The notes under the pieces: generated by a model
The model's input: only the letters and a program-made list of their open reading frames with translations
The model's database searches: none
What the model was told of the DNA's origin: nothing
In this document: piece after piece, positions 1 through 8,865 of the stretch
Layout: each line of letters opens with the position of its first letter
How positions within the stretch are numbered: position 1 is the first letter of the stretch
Assembly (NCBI GenBank): GCA_017451145.1
Contig: JAFSSG010000004.1
Coordinates: forward strand, 1-12,855
Source: Clostridia bacterium
GTDB lineage: Bacteria; Bacillota_A; Clostridia; UBA1381
Direction of reading: 5' to 3'
Length of the DNA stretch: 12,855 bases
Translations under genes and position numbers: made by a program

Positions 1-1
1 G

Positions 2-925
2 GTTTCGGCATATGAGAACTTAAAAACACAATGGGAAGACGCTATTGTTTTGATTGACCTCGCAAATGAAGAAAATGACGAATCAATGCTTGGCGAGATA
101 AAGAAAACAGTTGCAGAGATAACGGAAAATGTCGAAAAAATGACGCTTGAAACACTCCTTTCAGGCAATTATGACAGATGCAACGCAATTATGACTTTCC
201 ACGCAGGTGCAGGTGGTACAGAGGCACAGGATTGGGTGGAAATGCTTATGCGAATGTACCAGATGTACGCACAAAAGAACGGCTATACGGTAGAAACCAT
301 CGACATTTTAGCAGGAGATGATGCCGGAGTCAAAAGTGCGACGATTTCGATAAACGGGCTTAATGCGTACGGGTATTTGAAAGCAGAAAAGGGCGTACAC
401 CGCTTAGTAAGGATTTCGCCGTTTGATGCGTCGGGAAGACGGCATACGTCGTTTGCTTCAATCGAGGTTATGCCCGAAATCGATGATGAAATTGAAATAA
501 ATATTCGCCCTGAGGATATAAAGGTGGATACATACCGCTCCTCAGGTGCGGGTGGTCAGCATATAAATAAGACCGATTCTGCCGTGAGAATTACGCATAT
601 TCCGACAGGAATTGTGACCTCTTGCCAGACACAGCGTTCACAGCATCAGAATAAGGATTATGCAATGAAGATGTTAAAGGCAAAACTTGCGGAAATTGCG
701 GAACAGCAACAAAAGGAAAAAATTGAGGATATAAAGGGCGTTCAGAAGGAAATCGCATGGGGAAGCCAAATCCGTTCCTATGTTTTCCACCCGTATAACT
801 TGGTAAAAGACCATAGAACAGGCTTTGAAATGGGCAATATCGGTGCCGTTATGGACGGCGATCTGAACGGTTTTATAAACGCATATCTAAGAGCCGCAAG
901 TTTAGGTCAGCTTGAAACAAAATAG
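2..925 (+). CDS. prfB: Peptide chain release factor 2 (RF2), 3' part, cut by window start
   Basis: RF2 reads UGA and UAA stop codons in the ribosomal A site and triggers hydrolysis of peptidyl-tRNA. The frame is open from base 2 and continues past the left edge, so the apparent TTG start at 50 is internal: the residues before it ([17 protein letters not shown]) are normal RF2 N-terminal helix sequence. The tripeptide SPF, which reads the stop codon and marks RF2 rather than RF1, is at bases 416-424. The catalytic GGQ is at 551-559 inside [17 protein letters not shown]. The C-terminal helical region follows and the gene ends at TAG (923-925). The programmed +1 frameshift site found near codon 25 of many prfB genes would lie upstream of the window and cannot be checked. 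The product is certain; only the N-terminus is missing. Confidence 0.97.
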   Translation, partial: VSAYENLKTQWEDAIVLIDLANEENDESMLGEIKKTVAEITENVEKMTLETLLSGNYDRCNAIMTFHAGAGGTEAQDWVEMLMRMYQMYAQKNGYTVETIDILAGDDAGVKSATISINGLNAYGYLKAEKGVHRLVRISPFDASGRRHTSFASIEVMPEIDDEIEINIRPEDIKVDTYRSSGAGGQHINKTDSAVRITHIPTGIVTSCQTQRSQHQNKDYAMKMLKAKLAEIAEQQQKEKIEDIKGVQKEIAWGSQIRSYVFHPYNLVKDHRTGFEMGNIGAVMDGDLNGFINAYLRAASLGQLETK

Positions 926-1083
926 CCTTTCGCCGTCATTGAGGGCAAAACTAACGTAAAAGAAACTGCGTATTTTCTGATTTTCCCCCTTGCCGTAGAG
1001 AAGGAGATAATCAATACTATATTCTTAATTCACGTTTACTTGCAGAAGCTGGACAGCTTATTTCTATCCTTGCATCCCTTGTC

Positions 1084-1169
1084 TTTAATAGAATGATTCT
1101 CTACAAGCCCTCCTTGTGTAAAGGAGGGTGTCAGCCGTAAGGCTGACGGGAGGATTGTTTTAATAGAAT
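1084..1169. repeat. Double-hairpin repeat flanked by 11-bp direct repeats (MITE-like)
   Basis: Two adjacent perfect hairpins are visible. The first is CCCTCCTT (1108-1115) with AAGGAGGG (1121-1128), loop GTGTA. The second is GTCAGCC (1130-1136) with GGCTGAC (1141-1147), loop GTAA. The same 11 bases, TTTAATAGAAT, lie on both sides at 1084-1094 and 1159-1169, as expected for a target-site duplication or a recombination footprint. From memory, short double-hairpin units of the CCTCC...GGAGG type are scattered between genes in gut Clostridia genomes. Family membership here is inference. There is no coding capacity and no U-tract after either hairpin, so it is not a simple terminator. Confidence 0.6.
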
Positions 1170-1203
1170 ACATAATTTTTCAGGAATTTGTTATCATAAA
1201 ATC

Positions 1204-1231
1204 AAAAAAGTTCGGTTTTCCGAGCTTTTTT
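1204..1231 (+). terminator. Rho-independent terminator downstream of prfB
   Basis: A 12-bp stem pairs AAAAAAGTTCGG (1204-1215) with CCGAGCTTTTTT (1220-1231) across a TTTT loop, with one G-U pair. The flanking A and T runs give a U-tract on both strands, so it can work in either direction. It lies about 280 bases after prfB and just before the dprA promoter, separating the two transcription units. Confidence 0.8.
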
Positions 1232-1274
1232 GCATATAAATAAGAAAGAATTTTAAAATTTTGGCAAAAAATCT

Positions 1275-1303
1275 TTGACAATCGGAAAATTTTGTAGTAT
1301 GGT
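1275..1303 (+). promoter_or_regulatory. Promoter of the dprA-mnmA operon
   Basis: A perfect -35 box TTGACA (1275-1280) is followed after 17 nt by TATGGT (1298-1303), a 4/6 match to the -10 consensus inside a longer TA-rich stretch. It sits between the prfB terminator and the dprA ribosome-binding site. Its position also argues against a dprA start at the TTG of the -35 box itself. Confidence 0.7.
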
Positions 1304-1337
1304 ATATAGGAAATGCGTTAATGTAGGAGTGAAAAAT

Positions 1338-2501
1338 TTGGAAAAGGAACTGTTTTGGCTTTGGCTTACAGCCATTGAGGGCATAACAGGTTACGATATA
1401 ACTGCACTTTTAGAAATATTTGAATCTGCCGAAGACGTATATAAAGCAGAAAATTTTGACAATATTATAGGCATAAAACCTTCGGTAAGGTCAAAACTTA
1501 AAAATAAAAACCTTGACGAAGCGAAGAAACTTCTTGAAGATGCACAATCCGTCGGTGCAAAGGTCTTAACCTTTGACAGCATAAATTATCCTGACACACT
1601 GCGATTTATTGAAAATCCGCCGTATGTTCTGTATTTACGCGGCGAAATTCCTAATTGGGACAGGCTTTTGATGATAGGCGTTGTCGGTACAAGAAATGCA
1701 ACAGATTACGGCATTGCCGCAACGAAAAAGATTTGCACCGAACTTGCAGAAAGCGGTGTAACGATAGTCAGCGGTATGGCAAGGGGCATCGATTCGGTTG
1801 CCGCCCGTTCGGCACTTTCGGTAGGTGGCAAAACGATTGCCGTGTTAGGTAGCGGTGTAGAAAAAGCATATCCGCCCGAAAACCAGTCGCTTATGGATGA
1901 GATAATGAAAAACGGAGCAGTCATAAGCGAATATCCGATAGGTGCAGAACCGCTTAAAATACATTTCCCTGAAAGAAACAGAATAATAAGTGGTTTATCA
2001 AGAGGTGTTATGGTAACCGAAGCACCAAAAAAGAGCGGAGCTTTAATTACCGCAAACTATGCGATTGACGCAGGACGCGACTTATTTTCAGTTCCGGGCA
2101 GTATCTTTAATCCGTCAAGTGCGGGTACAAACGGGATTTTGGGAATGAATGCAAAGGCGGTAACCTGCGGACAGGATATTTTAGATGAATATTCTTATGA
2201 GATAAACCGTCTGAAAATCGAAAAGCCTAAGAATAATATATTTAAGGCATTGATAAGTAAAGATTCACATAAAAAAGTAAATAACGAAATGAAAATCTCG
2301 TTAGATGATAAAAAGTATCAATCACTTTCAGATGATGAAAGAGCGATTGCCGAGCTTCTGATCGAGTCAAGTATGCATATTGACGAATTGGCAAGGCGGA
2401 GCGGAATTGAAATCTCAAAACTTACGCCGATACTGTCAATGATGGAGTTTGGCGGATACATAAAAAAGATTCCCGGAAACAACTATAAACTAAACATTTA
2501 A
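1338..2501 (+). CDS. dprA: DNA-processing protein DprA (Smf)
   Basis: DprA binds incoming single-stranded DNA during natural transformation, protects it and loads RecA. I start it at TTG 1338, because AGGAG (1325-1329) lies 8 nt upstream and the product then begins LEKELFWLWL, like other DprA proteins. The longer frame back to 1275 would begin inside the promoter. The 387-residue protein has an N-terminal helical region, then the Rossmann-like DprA domain with VVGTRNATDYG (about residue 115 on), SGMARGID (145-152) and PERNRIISGLSRG. A C-terminal winged-helix-like segment, ending DELARRSGIEISKLTPILSMM and GGYIKKIPGNNYKL, is present as in many DprA proteins. It is first in the operon; its TAA shares a base with an ATG just before topA. 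No other competence gene is visible, so active transformation cannot be concluded. Confidence 0.95.
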   Translation: MEKELFWLWLTAIEGITGYDITALLEIFESAEDVYKAENFDNIIGIKPSVRSKLKNKNLDEAKKLLEDAQSVGAKVLTFDSINYPDTLRFIENPPYVLYLRGEIPNWDRLLMIGVVGTRNATDYGIAATKKICTELAESGVTIVSGMARGIDSVAARSALSVGGKTIAVLGSGVEKAYPPENQSLMDEIMKNGAVISEYPIGAEPLKIHFPERNRIISGLSRGVMVTEAPKKSGALITANYAIDAGRDLFSVPGSIFNPSSAGTNGILGMNAKAVTCGQDILDEYSYEINRLKIEKPKNNIFKALISKDSHKKVNNEMKISLDDKKYQSLSDDERAIAELLIESSMHIDELARRSGIEISKLTPILSMMEFGGYIKKIPGNNYKLNI

Positions 2502-2512
2502 TGGAGGAGCAT

Positions 2513-4585
2513 ATGAAACTGCTTATAGTGGAGTCACCTGCAAAGGCTGGAACAATTAAAAAGTATTTAGGAAAAGATTATGAAGTAACCGCATCTATGG
2601 GGCATATTATTGACCTTCCCAAAAGTCAGCTTGGAGTAGATGTTTCTAATAATTTTGAGCCGAAATATATAACAATAAGGGGCAAGGGCGACCTTTTGAC
2701 AAAGCTTAAAAAGACGGCAAAGTCTGCTGATAAAGTCTATCTTGCGACCGACCCTGACCGAGAGGGTGAGGCGATAAGTTGGCATCTTGCAAGAGTTTTA
2801 GGGATACCGGAGGAGTCCGCTTGTCGCGTAACTTTTAACGAGATAACGCAAAATGCGGTAAAAACATCTATAAAAGAGCCTCGAAAGATTGATATGGACT
2901 TGGTAAATGCACAACAGGCACGAAGAGTTTTAGACAGAGTTGTCGGCTATAAAATAAGCCCTATTCTGTGGGAAAAGGTAAAAAGAGGTCTGAGTGCAGG
3001 TAGAGTACAATCGGTAGCTACCAGAATGATTTGTGACCGTGAGGACGAGATAGAAAACTTTAATCCAAAGGAATTTTGGACTGTTGAAGCCGTGTTAAAA
3101 CACGGGAAAAAGGAATTTATAGCAAAATACTACGGTGAAAACGGCAAAGAAACAGAGCTTACCTGCCGAGAAGATGCCGAAAAAATAAAAAACGATATAA
3201 AAAAACTTACCGTAAAATCGGTTAAAATAGGCGACATCACAAAAAATCCGCCACCACCGTTTACAACAAGCACGTTGCAACAGGACGCGTCAAGAAAGCT
3301 CGGCTTTGCAACCGCGAAAACGATGCAGACGGCACAGACGCTTTATGAAGGTGTAAATATCGGCGGAAAATACGGCACGATAGGCTTGATAACCTATATG
3401 AGAACCGATTCTTTAAGAATCTCAACGGAAGCACAGCGAGAGGCAATCGCTTATCTTAATGAGAATTTCGGCAAAGAATATGTAAAACCGAGACAGTACA
3501 AAACAGGCAGAAATGCACAGGACGCACATGAGGCAATCCGTCCTACAAGCATAAATATTTTGCCTGAAAAGGTACGTGATAAGCTCACAAATGACCAATA
3601 TAAGCTGTATAAGTTGATTTGGGAGCGTTTTGCCGCAAGTCAGATGTCAGCAGCTTTATATGAAACGCAAAATGCCGTACTTGAAAGCGGAACGCATACC
3701 TTCCGTGCCAACGGCTCAAAAATCCTGTTTAAAGGGTTTATGAGCGTATATCAGGAGGGCAGTGATGAGGCTAAGGATAAAGATAAGGCACTGCCGGAAA
3801 TAAAGGTGGGCGAAACTACTGAGGTTTCCGAAATTGAGGCAAATCAGCATTTCACAAAACCACCTGCACGATACACAGAAGCAGGTTTGGTTCATGCATT
3901 GGAAGAAAACGGTATAGGCAGACCGAGTACCTATGCTCCGACAATCACCACGATTGTATCGAGGGGCTATGTTCGCCGTGTAAAAAAACAGCTTGTTCCG
4001 ACAGAGCTCGGCAGAATAACTACCGATATCATGAAGAATTATTTTGACGATATTGTAGATATTGAGTTTACGGCAGGTATGGAAAAGAAGCTTGACGAGG
4101 TCGAGGACGGAAAGCTTTCTTGGATAAAGGTGCTTTCGGAATTCTATCCGGAATTTGAAGAAAATCTTGAAAAAGCACAAAAGGCGATTGAAAAGGTTAA
4201 GATAAAAGACGAAGAATCCGATGTCGTATGTGAAAAATGCGGCAGAAAAATGGTTTATAAAATCGGTAAATTCGGAAAATTTTTGGCATGTCCCGGATAT
4301 CCGGAATGCAAAAATACAATGTCAATAAGGAATGAAACAGGCGTAAAATGTCCAAAATGCGGTGGCGAGATACTCGTAAAAAAGACAAGAAAAGGCAGAA
4401 ACTATTACGGCTGTGAGAATAATCCCAAGTGCGATTTTATGGTTTGGGATAAACCGCTGAAAAATGAAACTTGTCCGAATTGTAACGGTATCTTACTTGA
4501 ACGCAACGGTAAAAATCCTAAAATATACTGTGTAAATGAAAAATGCAGTTACGAAAGAAAGCCTGAGAGGAAATCCAAAAAATGA
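2513..4585 (+). CDS. topA: DNA topoisomerase I (type IA)
   Basis: TopA relaxes negative supercoils by cutting one strand through a 5'-phosphotyrosine link. ATG 2513 is preferred over ATG 2501, because GGAGGAG (2503-2509) lies just before it and the protein then begins with the TOPRIM motif [12 protein letters not shown]. Glu7 and the D80-P-D82-R-E84 acidic motif would bind magnesium. Tyr295 in [10 protein letters not shown] is the active-site tyrosine. The C-terminus has three four-cysteine zinc ribbons, starting near residues 573 (CEKCGRK), 613 (CPKCGGE) and 654 (CPNCNG). The length of 690 residues is normal for Firmicute TopA. Its TGA overlaps the trmFO start by 4 bp (ATGA), which suggests translational coupling. 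Confidence 0.98.
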   Translation: MKLLIVESPAKAGTIKKYLGKDYEVTASMGHIIDLPKSQLGVDVSNNFEPKYITIRGKGDLLTKLKKTAKSADKVYLATDPDREGEAISWHLARVLGIPEESACRVTFNEITQNAVKTSIKEPRKIDMDLVNAQQARRVLDRVVGYKISPILWEKVKRGLSAGRVQSVATRMICDREDEIENFNPKEFWTVEAVLKHGKKEFIAKYYGENGKETELTCREDAEKIKNDIKKLTVKSVKIGDITKNPPPPFTTSTLQQDASRKLGFATAKTMQTAQTLYEGVNIGGKYGTIGLITYMRTDSLRISTEAQREAIAYLNENFGKEYVKPRQYKTGRNAQDAHEAIRPTSINILPEKVRDKLTNDQYKLYKLIWERFAASQMSAALYETQNAVLESGTHTFRANGSKILFKGFMSVYQEGSDEAKDKDKALPEIKVGETTEVSEIEANQHFTKPPARYTEAGLVHALEENGIGRPSTYAPTITTIVSRGYVRRVKKQLVPTELGRITTDIMKNYFDDIVDIEFTAGMEKKLDEVEDGKLSWIKVLSEFYPEFEENLEKAQKAIEKVKIKDEESDVVCEKCGRKMVYKIGKFGKFLACPGYPECKNTMSIRNETGVKCPKCGGEILVKKTRKGRNYYGCENNPKCDFMVWDKPLKNETCPNCNGILLERNGKNPKIYCVNEKCSYERKPERKSKK

Positions 4586-5889
4586 CAGTTCGGGTAATCG
4601 GAGCAGGTCTTGCCGGTTGCGAAGCAGCATGGCAACTTGCGAAATTCGGGATTTCGGTTGAGCTTTTTGAGATGAAACCGAAAAAGTATTCTCCCGCACA
4701 TAAGAGCGAGAATTTTTGTGAGCTTGTATGCTCAAATTCGCTAAAAGCGGAGCGGATTGAAAATGCCTGTGGTCTTTTAAAAGCGGAAATGCGTCTTTTC
4801 GATTCTGTTATGATGCGTTCAGCCGATAGCAGTAAAGTGGCGGCAGGTGGAGCATTGGCTGTCGATAGGGAGCTGTTTTCCAAGACGGCGACAGAGCTGA
4901 TCCGTGAAAATCCGCTAATTACCGTCATAAACGACGAAGTTACAAAAATAGATACAAACATTCCTACCATAATTGCAACAGGACCGCTTACTTCAAAGGG
5001 ACTCGCAGACGAAATATCAAAGCTCACCGAAAGCGACGGACTTTACTTTTTTGATGCCGCTGCACCGATAGTCGCAAAAGACAGTATTGATATGGACAAG
5101 GTGTTTTACGGAAGCCGATACGGGCGTGGAACAGACGATTATATCAACTGCCCTATGACGAAGGCGGAATATGACGCATTTTATAATGAGCTTGTGAATG
5201 CCGAAACCGTTTCTTTGAAGGATTTTGAAGGAACAGAGGTTTTTGAGGGCTGTATGCCGAGTGAGGTTATGGCAAAACGTGGCGAGAAAACGCTACTTTT
5301 TGGTCCGTTAAAGCCTGTCGGCTTGGTCAATCCGAAAACGGGCAAAGACGATAGCTATGCGGTTATTCAGCTACGGCAGGATAACCGTGAGGGTTCGCTT
5401 TATAATCTTGTGGGCTTTCAGACCAACTTAAAGTGGGGCGAACAAAAGCGTGTATTCTCAATGATTACGGGGCTTTCGGATGCAGAGTTTGTCCGCTACG
5501 GAGTTATGCATAGAAACACATATCTGGATTCACCGAGGCTACTTAATCGGTATTATCAGATGAAAAAATACAAAAACATATTTTTCGCAGGTCAGATAAC
5601 GGGCGTTGAGGGGTATGTGGAATCTGCGTCATCCGGTATCATGGCAGGATATAATATGGCGAATATGCTTCTTGATAAGCCGTTTTTTGAGCCGGACAGA
5701 AAAACGGCAATCGGCTCACTTCCGCTTTACATAAGCGATGAAACAATAAAAAAATTCCAGCCGATGAATGCGAATTTCGGCATAATCGAACCTCTTGATT
5801 ACAGGGTTAAAAATAAACAGGAACGCTATTTAAAAATTGCAGAACGTGCGATTGAAACTGTAAAAAATGCACTCCAAGAAAGGAATTAA
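4582..5889 (+). CDS. trmFO: TrmFO, folate/FAD-dependent tRNA m5U54 methyltransferase
   Basis: TrmFO makes 5-methyluridine at position 54 of the tRNA T-loop, using methylenetetrahydrofolate as carbon donor and reduced FAD, unlike the SAM-dependent TrmA of E. coli. The N-terminus [14 protein letters not shown] (residues 4-17) is the dinucleotide-binding GxGxxG fold for FAD. Cys50 in LVCSNS and Cys224 in [11 protein letters not shown] correspond in position to the two catalytic cysteines known in the B. subtilis enzyme. [13 protein letters not shown] near the C-terminus is the second conserved FAD-domain signature. The length of 435 residues is normal. The start overlaps the topA stop by 4 bp, with GAGAGG (4565-4570) as ribosome-binding site inside topA. 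In B. subtilis this gene also follows topA, but there xerC-hslVU-codY come next; here argS does. Confidence 0.97.
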   Translation: MTVRVIGAGLAGCEAAWQLAKFGISVELFEMKPKKYSPAHKSENFCELVCSNSLKAERIENACGLLKAEMRLFDSVMMRSADSSKVAAGGALAVDRELFSKTATELIRENPLITVINDEVTKIDTNIPTIIATGPLTSKGLADEISKLTESDGLYFFDAAAPIVAKDSIDMDKVFYGSRYGRGTDDYINCPMTKAEYDAFYNELVNAETVSLKDFEGTEVFEGCMPSEVMAKRGEKTLLFGPLKPVGLVNPKTGKDDSYAVIQLRQDNREGSLYNLVGFQTNLKWGEQKRVFSMITGLSDAEFVRYGVMHRNTYLDSPRLLNRYYQMKKYKNIFFAGQITGVEGYVESASSGIMAGYNMANMLLDKPFFEPDRKTAIGSLPLYISDETIKKFQPMNANFGIIEPLDYRVKNKQERYLKIAERAIETVKNALQERN

Positions 5890-5890
5890 A

Positions 5891-7588
5891 ATGGATTATA
5901 AGGATTATACTGCAAAAAAAATATCCGATATTTCAGGTATAGATATTGCGGAAATCAAAAAACTAATAGAAACGCCTCCCGAACAAAAATTGGGAGATTT
6001 GGCATTCCCGTGTTTCACACTTGCAAAGACTATGCGTAAAGCACCGCAGATTATCGCAAAGGAGCTTTCGGAAAAATTTGCAGGGGATATGTATATTGAA
6101 AAGGCCGAAGCTGTCGGCGGATACTTAAATTTCTTCTATAACAGGGCAGAATTTACAAAATCGGTATTAGGCGAGGTTTTTGAAAAGGGAGAAGATTACG
6201 CAAAAAGCGATTTTGGCGATAAAAAGACCGTTTTGGTAGAGTATTCATCGCCTAATATCGCGAAGCCTTTCCATATAGGTCATCTTTTCACTACCGCACT
6301 CGGTCATTCTCTTGCACGGATTTATGAATTTTTAGGATATAACGTAACAAGGCTCAATCACCTTGGCGATTGGGGTACGCAGTTCGGAAAGCTCATATGT
6401 GCGTATAAGCTGTGGGGCGATGATGAGGCTATCCAAAAAGACGCGATCGGCGAACTTCTTAAAATATATGTGAAATTTCATGAGGAAGCGGAAAAAAATC
6501 CTGAGCTGGAAGCTACGGCACGTGAACATTTTAAACGTTTGGAGGACGGAGCAACTGAGGAAGTGGCACTGTGGCAAAAATTCCGTGACCTCAGCTTAAA
6601 GGAATTCAGGCGTGTTTACGATATGCTTGGCGTTGATTTTGATTCCTATAACGGCGAGAGCTTCTATTCGGATAAAATGCCCGAAGTTGTTGAAATTTTG
6701 CAGGATAAAGGGCTTTTAACCGAAAGCGACGGGGCAAAGGTGGTGGATTTATCCGAGCTTAATATACCGCCTTGCATAATTTTGAAATCGGACGGTGCGA
6801 CAATATACGCAACTCGTGATATCGCAGCGGCACTTTACCGCCATAGAACATATGATTTTTACAAGAATATATATGTCGTAGGAACGGCACAGGCACTGCA
6901 TTTTCAGCAGATATTTGCGGTTATGGAAAAAGCAGGTTGGGAATGGTCAAAGGGCTGTGAGCATGTGAATTTCGGGTTAGTAAAATTTCCTGATAAAAAG
7001 CTGTCAACTCGTCATGGAGACGTCGTGTTTTTAGAGGATGTCTTGAATGAGGCGGTAAGCAAAACTCGTGAGATAATTGAAAAAAATACGCCCGATATGG
7101 AGAATAAGGACGAGGTTTCCAAAAAAGTCGGTATAGGAGCGGTTTTATACACATTCCTGAAAAATTCGCGTGAAAAGGACATTATCTTCAGCTGGGACAG
7201 TATGCTTGATTTTGACGGCGAGTCCGCACCGTATGTGCAGTATAGCTATGCAAGGGGCAAGAGCATTTTACGCAGAGCCGGTGAAATAGGTGAAAATATA
7301 GACTTTTCAGCTGTTACATCCCCTGATGAGTACGCACTAATTACAATGCTTTCGGGATTTTACGATGCAGTTTTGTTATCGGCTGAAAAAAATGAACCGT
7401 TTTATGTAAACCGATATGTAACAAACCTTGCAAGGCAGTTTAATAAGTTTTACGTTTCCTGTCCGATTTTAAAGGACGGCATACCCGAAAATGTGAAAAA
7501 TGCAAGGCTTATGATTGTCAAAGCCGTATGTACGGTAATAAAATCGGCATTATACCTTTTGGGAATAGAAACTGTAGAAAATATGTAA
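5891..7588 (+). CDS. argS: Arginyl-tRNA synthetase
   Basis: This class I synthetase charges tRNA-Arg with arginine. I choose ATG 5891, one base after the trmFO stop, with AAAGGA (5879-5884) 6 nt upstream; the earlier in-frame ATG at 5867 lies inside trmFO and adds residues with no family match. The protein has 565 residues. An N-terminal Add1-type tRNA-binding domain (about 1-100) is followed by the Rossmann catalytic domain with SSPNIAKPFHIGH (the HIGH motif at 128-131) and NHLGDWGTQFGKL. The second signature appears as KLSTRHGD with Leu371 where KMST is more usual, a conservative change. The DALR-type anticodon-binding helices are at the C-terminus (APYVQYSYARGKSILRRAG onward). Confidence 0.97.
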   Translation: MDYKDYTAKKISDISGIDIAEIKKLIETPPEQKLGDLAFPCFTLAKTMRKAPQIIAKELSEKFAGDMYIEKAEAVGGYLNFFYNRAEFTKSVLGEVFEKGEDYAKSDFGDKKTVLVEYSSPNIAKPFHIGHLFTTALGHSLARIYEFLGYNVTRLNHLGDWGTQFGKLICAYKLWGDDEAIQKDAIGELLKIYVKFHEEAEKNPELEATAREHFKRLEDGATEEVALWQKFRDLSLKEFRRVYDMLGVDFDSYNGESFYSDKMPEVVEILQDKGLLTESDGAKVVDLSELNIPPCIILKSDGATIYATRDIAAALYRHRTYDFYKNIYVVGTAQALHFQQIFAVMEKAGWEWSKGCEHVNFGLVKFPDKKLSTRHGDVVFLEDVLNEAVSKTREIIEKNTPDMENKDEVSKKVGIGAVLYTFLKNSREKDIIFSWDSMLDFDGESAPYVQYSYARGKSILRRAGEIGENIDFSAVTSPDEYALITMLSGFYDAVLLSAEKNEPFYVNRYVTNLARQFNKFYVSCPILKDGIPENVKNARLMIVKAVCTVIKSALYLLGIETVENM

Positions 7589-7650
7589 AAAGGGGTTAAG
7601 CCTAAGAATTGGAGCTTGTGCTTTTGGCACGGAGAGGAAGGATAATAAAA

Positions 7651-7905
7651 ATGGAAAACAAAGTTGCTTTAATAGGAATCGTAGTAGAAAATTTTGATGA
7701 AGTAAGTAATCTGAATGCTATTTTGCACGAATATGCCGACTTCATAATCGGCAGAATGGGAATACCGTATAAAAAGCGTGACGTTTCTATAATAAGCGTT
7801 GCTGTTGATGCACCCACCGATGTAATAAATGCACTGTCAGGTAAAATCGGCAAATTGTCGGGCGTAACATCAAAAACGGTTTGTGCAAAAATTGATGAAG
7901 AATAA
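7651..7905 (+). CDS. TM1266-like small regulator (iron-only hydrogenase system regulator family)
   Basis: The product is an 84-residue protein starting at ATG 7651 after a GGAGAGGAAGGA stretch (7631-7642); an upstream in-frame TTG at 7609 has no such site. The sequence, with ALIGIVVENF, LNAILHEYADFIIGRMGIPY, RDVSIISVAVDAP and SGKIGKLSGV, matches my recollection of the TM1266 family: single-domain beta-alpha-beta proteins with an ACT/NikR-C-like fold, annotated as putative regulators of [FeFe]-hydrogenase systems because they often sit beside hydE, hydF and hydG. No hydrogenase maturation gene is present in this window, so the role here is open. There is no DNA-binding domain in the protein. 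It lies 62 nt after argS and 16 nt before manA, within the operon. Confidence 0.85.
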   Translation: MENKVALIGIVVENFDEVSNLNAILHEYADFIIGRMGIPYKKRDVSIISVAVDAPTDVINALSGKIGKLSGVTSKTVCAKIDEE

Positions 7906-7921
7906 TTTTAGGAGCGGTATT

Positions 7922-8860
7922 ATGAACTTATCACCTGTAAAGCTTTTGCCCACCTGTAAGGACTATATCTGGGGCGGAACAAGGCTGAAAACTGAGTTTA
8001 AAAAGGGCGAAAATCTTGAAAAGGTTGCTGAAAGCTGGGAGCTTTCGGCACATAAGGACGGGGAAAGCGTCGTTTCGGGAGGAGAATTTGATTCTCTTTC
8101 CTTTTCCCAATATATCGAAAAAAACGGCAGGGGCTGTATTGGAGAAAACGCGGAAAAATTTGAGTTTTTCCCGATTTTGATAAAGCTCATTGATGCGGCG
8201 GACAACCTTTCTGTTCAGGTTCACCCGTCGGATGAGTATGCCTTAAAATATGAGGGCGAATACGGAAAAACAGAAATGTGGTATGTTGTAGATTGTGAAA
8301 AGGACGCATTTTTGTATTACGGTTTTTCAAAAACGATTACTAAGGACGAATTAAAAAAGCGTATTGAGGATAACACCCTTTTGGAAGTTTTGAACAAAGT
8401 CAGAATAAAAAAAGGCGATGTATTCTTCATAGAATCAGGCACAATCCACGCAATAGGAAAGGGTGCGTTTATTTGCGAGGTTCAGCAAAATTCCAATAAA
8501 ACGTACCGTGTCTATGACTATGACCGCCGTGACAAAAACGGAAATGCAAGAGAATTACATATCGAAAAGGCACTTGAAGTGACAACTCTTGCACCTGCAA
8601 AGCTGTATAAAACGGAAAATGAGAAAATACTTGCAAAATGCAAATATTTCACGGTAGAAAAGTTTGACTGCTGTGGCACGAGCAATATCGAACTGAACAA
8701 AAACTGTTTCCGCTCGGTAATTGTGCTTTCGGGAGAGGCAAAGCTTAAAGTAGGGGACAGGGAGCTTGACATAAAAAAAGGTGACAGCATATTTATCCCC
8801 GCACAAGATGGCGTGGCAACGGTTACAGGAAATTGTGAAGCGATTATTTCGTATGTATAG
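7922..8860 (+). CDS. manA: Mannose-6-phosphate isomerase, class I
   Basis: This zinc enzyme interconverts mannose 6-phosphate and fructose 6-phosphate, for mannose use or GDP-mannose supply. The start is ATG 7922 with AGGAG (7910-7914) 7 nt upstream; an earlier in-frame ATG at 7883 lies inside the previous gene. At 312 residues it is the short Bacillus-type form. The cupin metal ligands are visible: Gln99 and His101 in SVQVHPSD, Glu118 in KTEMWYV and His176 in SGTIHAIG. The segment ICEVQQNSNKTYRVYDYDR carries the conserved arginine region near the active site. The N-terminal KDYIWGG is also typical. No other mannose or PTS genes are nearby, so its place in a tRNA-related operon gives no functional clue. 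Confidence 0.95.
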   Translation: MNLSPVKLLPTCKDYIWGGTRLKTEFKKGENLEKVAESWELSAHKDGESVVSGGEFDSLSFSQYIEKNGRGCIGENAEKFEFFPILIKLIDAADNLSVQVHPSDEYALKYEGEYGKTEMWYVVDCEKDAFLYYGFSKTITKDELKKRIEDNTLLEVLNKVRIKKGDVFFIESGTIHAIGKGAFICEVQQNSNKTYRVYDYDRRDKNGNARELHIEKALEVTTLAPAKLYKTENEKILAKCKYFTVEKFDCCGTSNIELNKNCFRSVIVLSGEAKLKVGDRELDIKKGDSIFIPAQDGVATVTGNCEAIISYV

Positions 8861-8865
8861 GTGAT

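Larger units (their letters stand above)
926..1274. other. Gene-free region between prfB and dprA
   Basis: This 349-base stretch holds no gene I can support. It contains a double-hairpin repeat (about 1095-1158) bracketed by 11-bp direct repeats, and a hairpin terminator (1204-1231). A frame is open from 955 to the TAA at 1138-1140, but it has no ATG, GTG or TTG start with a ribosome-binding site. Its middle, around SRLLAEAGQLISILASL, looks protein-like and could be a decayed remnant. The frame runs straight into the hairpin repeat, so it is not an intact gene. A weaker C-rich/G-rich pair (about 985-1006) may be a degenerate relative of the same repeat. Confidence 0.6.

Noticed and set aside
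1275..1337. Longer dprA reading frame starting at TTG 1275
   Set aside because: That TTG is the first half of a perfect -35 box, and the -10 box lies inside the proposed coding part. The TTG at 1338 has AGGAG at the right distance and begins where DprA homology begins.
2501..2512. topA start at ATG 2501
   Set aside because: The ribosome-binding site GGAGGAG would be inside the gene. ATG 2513 follows it properly and matches the usual [11 protein letters not shown] start.
3716..4180. Minus-strand open frame of 154 codons inside topA
   Set aside because: It is opposite the conserved core of TopA, rich in Phe, Tyr and Cys as expected for a shadow frame, with no start signal.
4518..5027. Minus-strand open frame of 169 codons across the topA/trmFO junction
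   Set aside because: It overlaps two confidently identified genes on the other strand and has serine- and isoleucine-rich shadow composition.
5867..5890. argS start at ATG 5867 inside trmFO
   Set aside because: It adds eight residues without family match. ATG 5891 has AAAGGA just upstream.
7589..7650. Possible small RNA or attenuator in the argS to TM1266-like gap
   Set aside because: Only a 4-bp GTGC/GCAC stem is visible, with no U-tract and no promoter.
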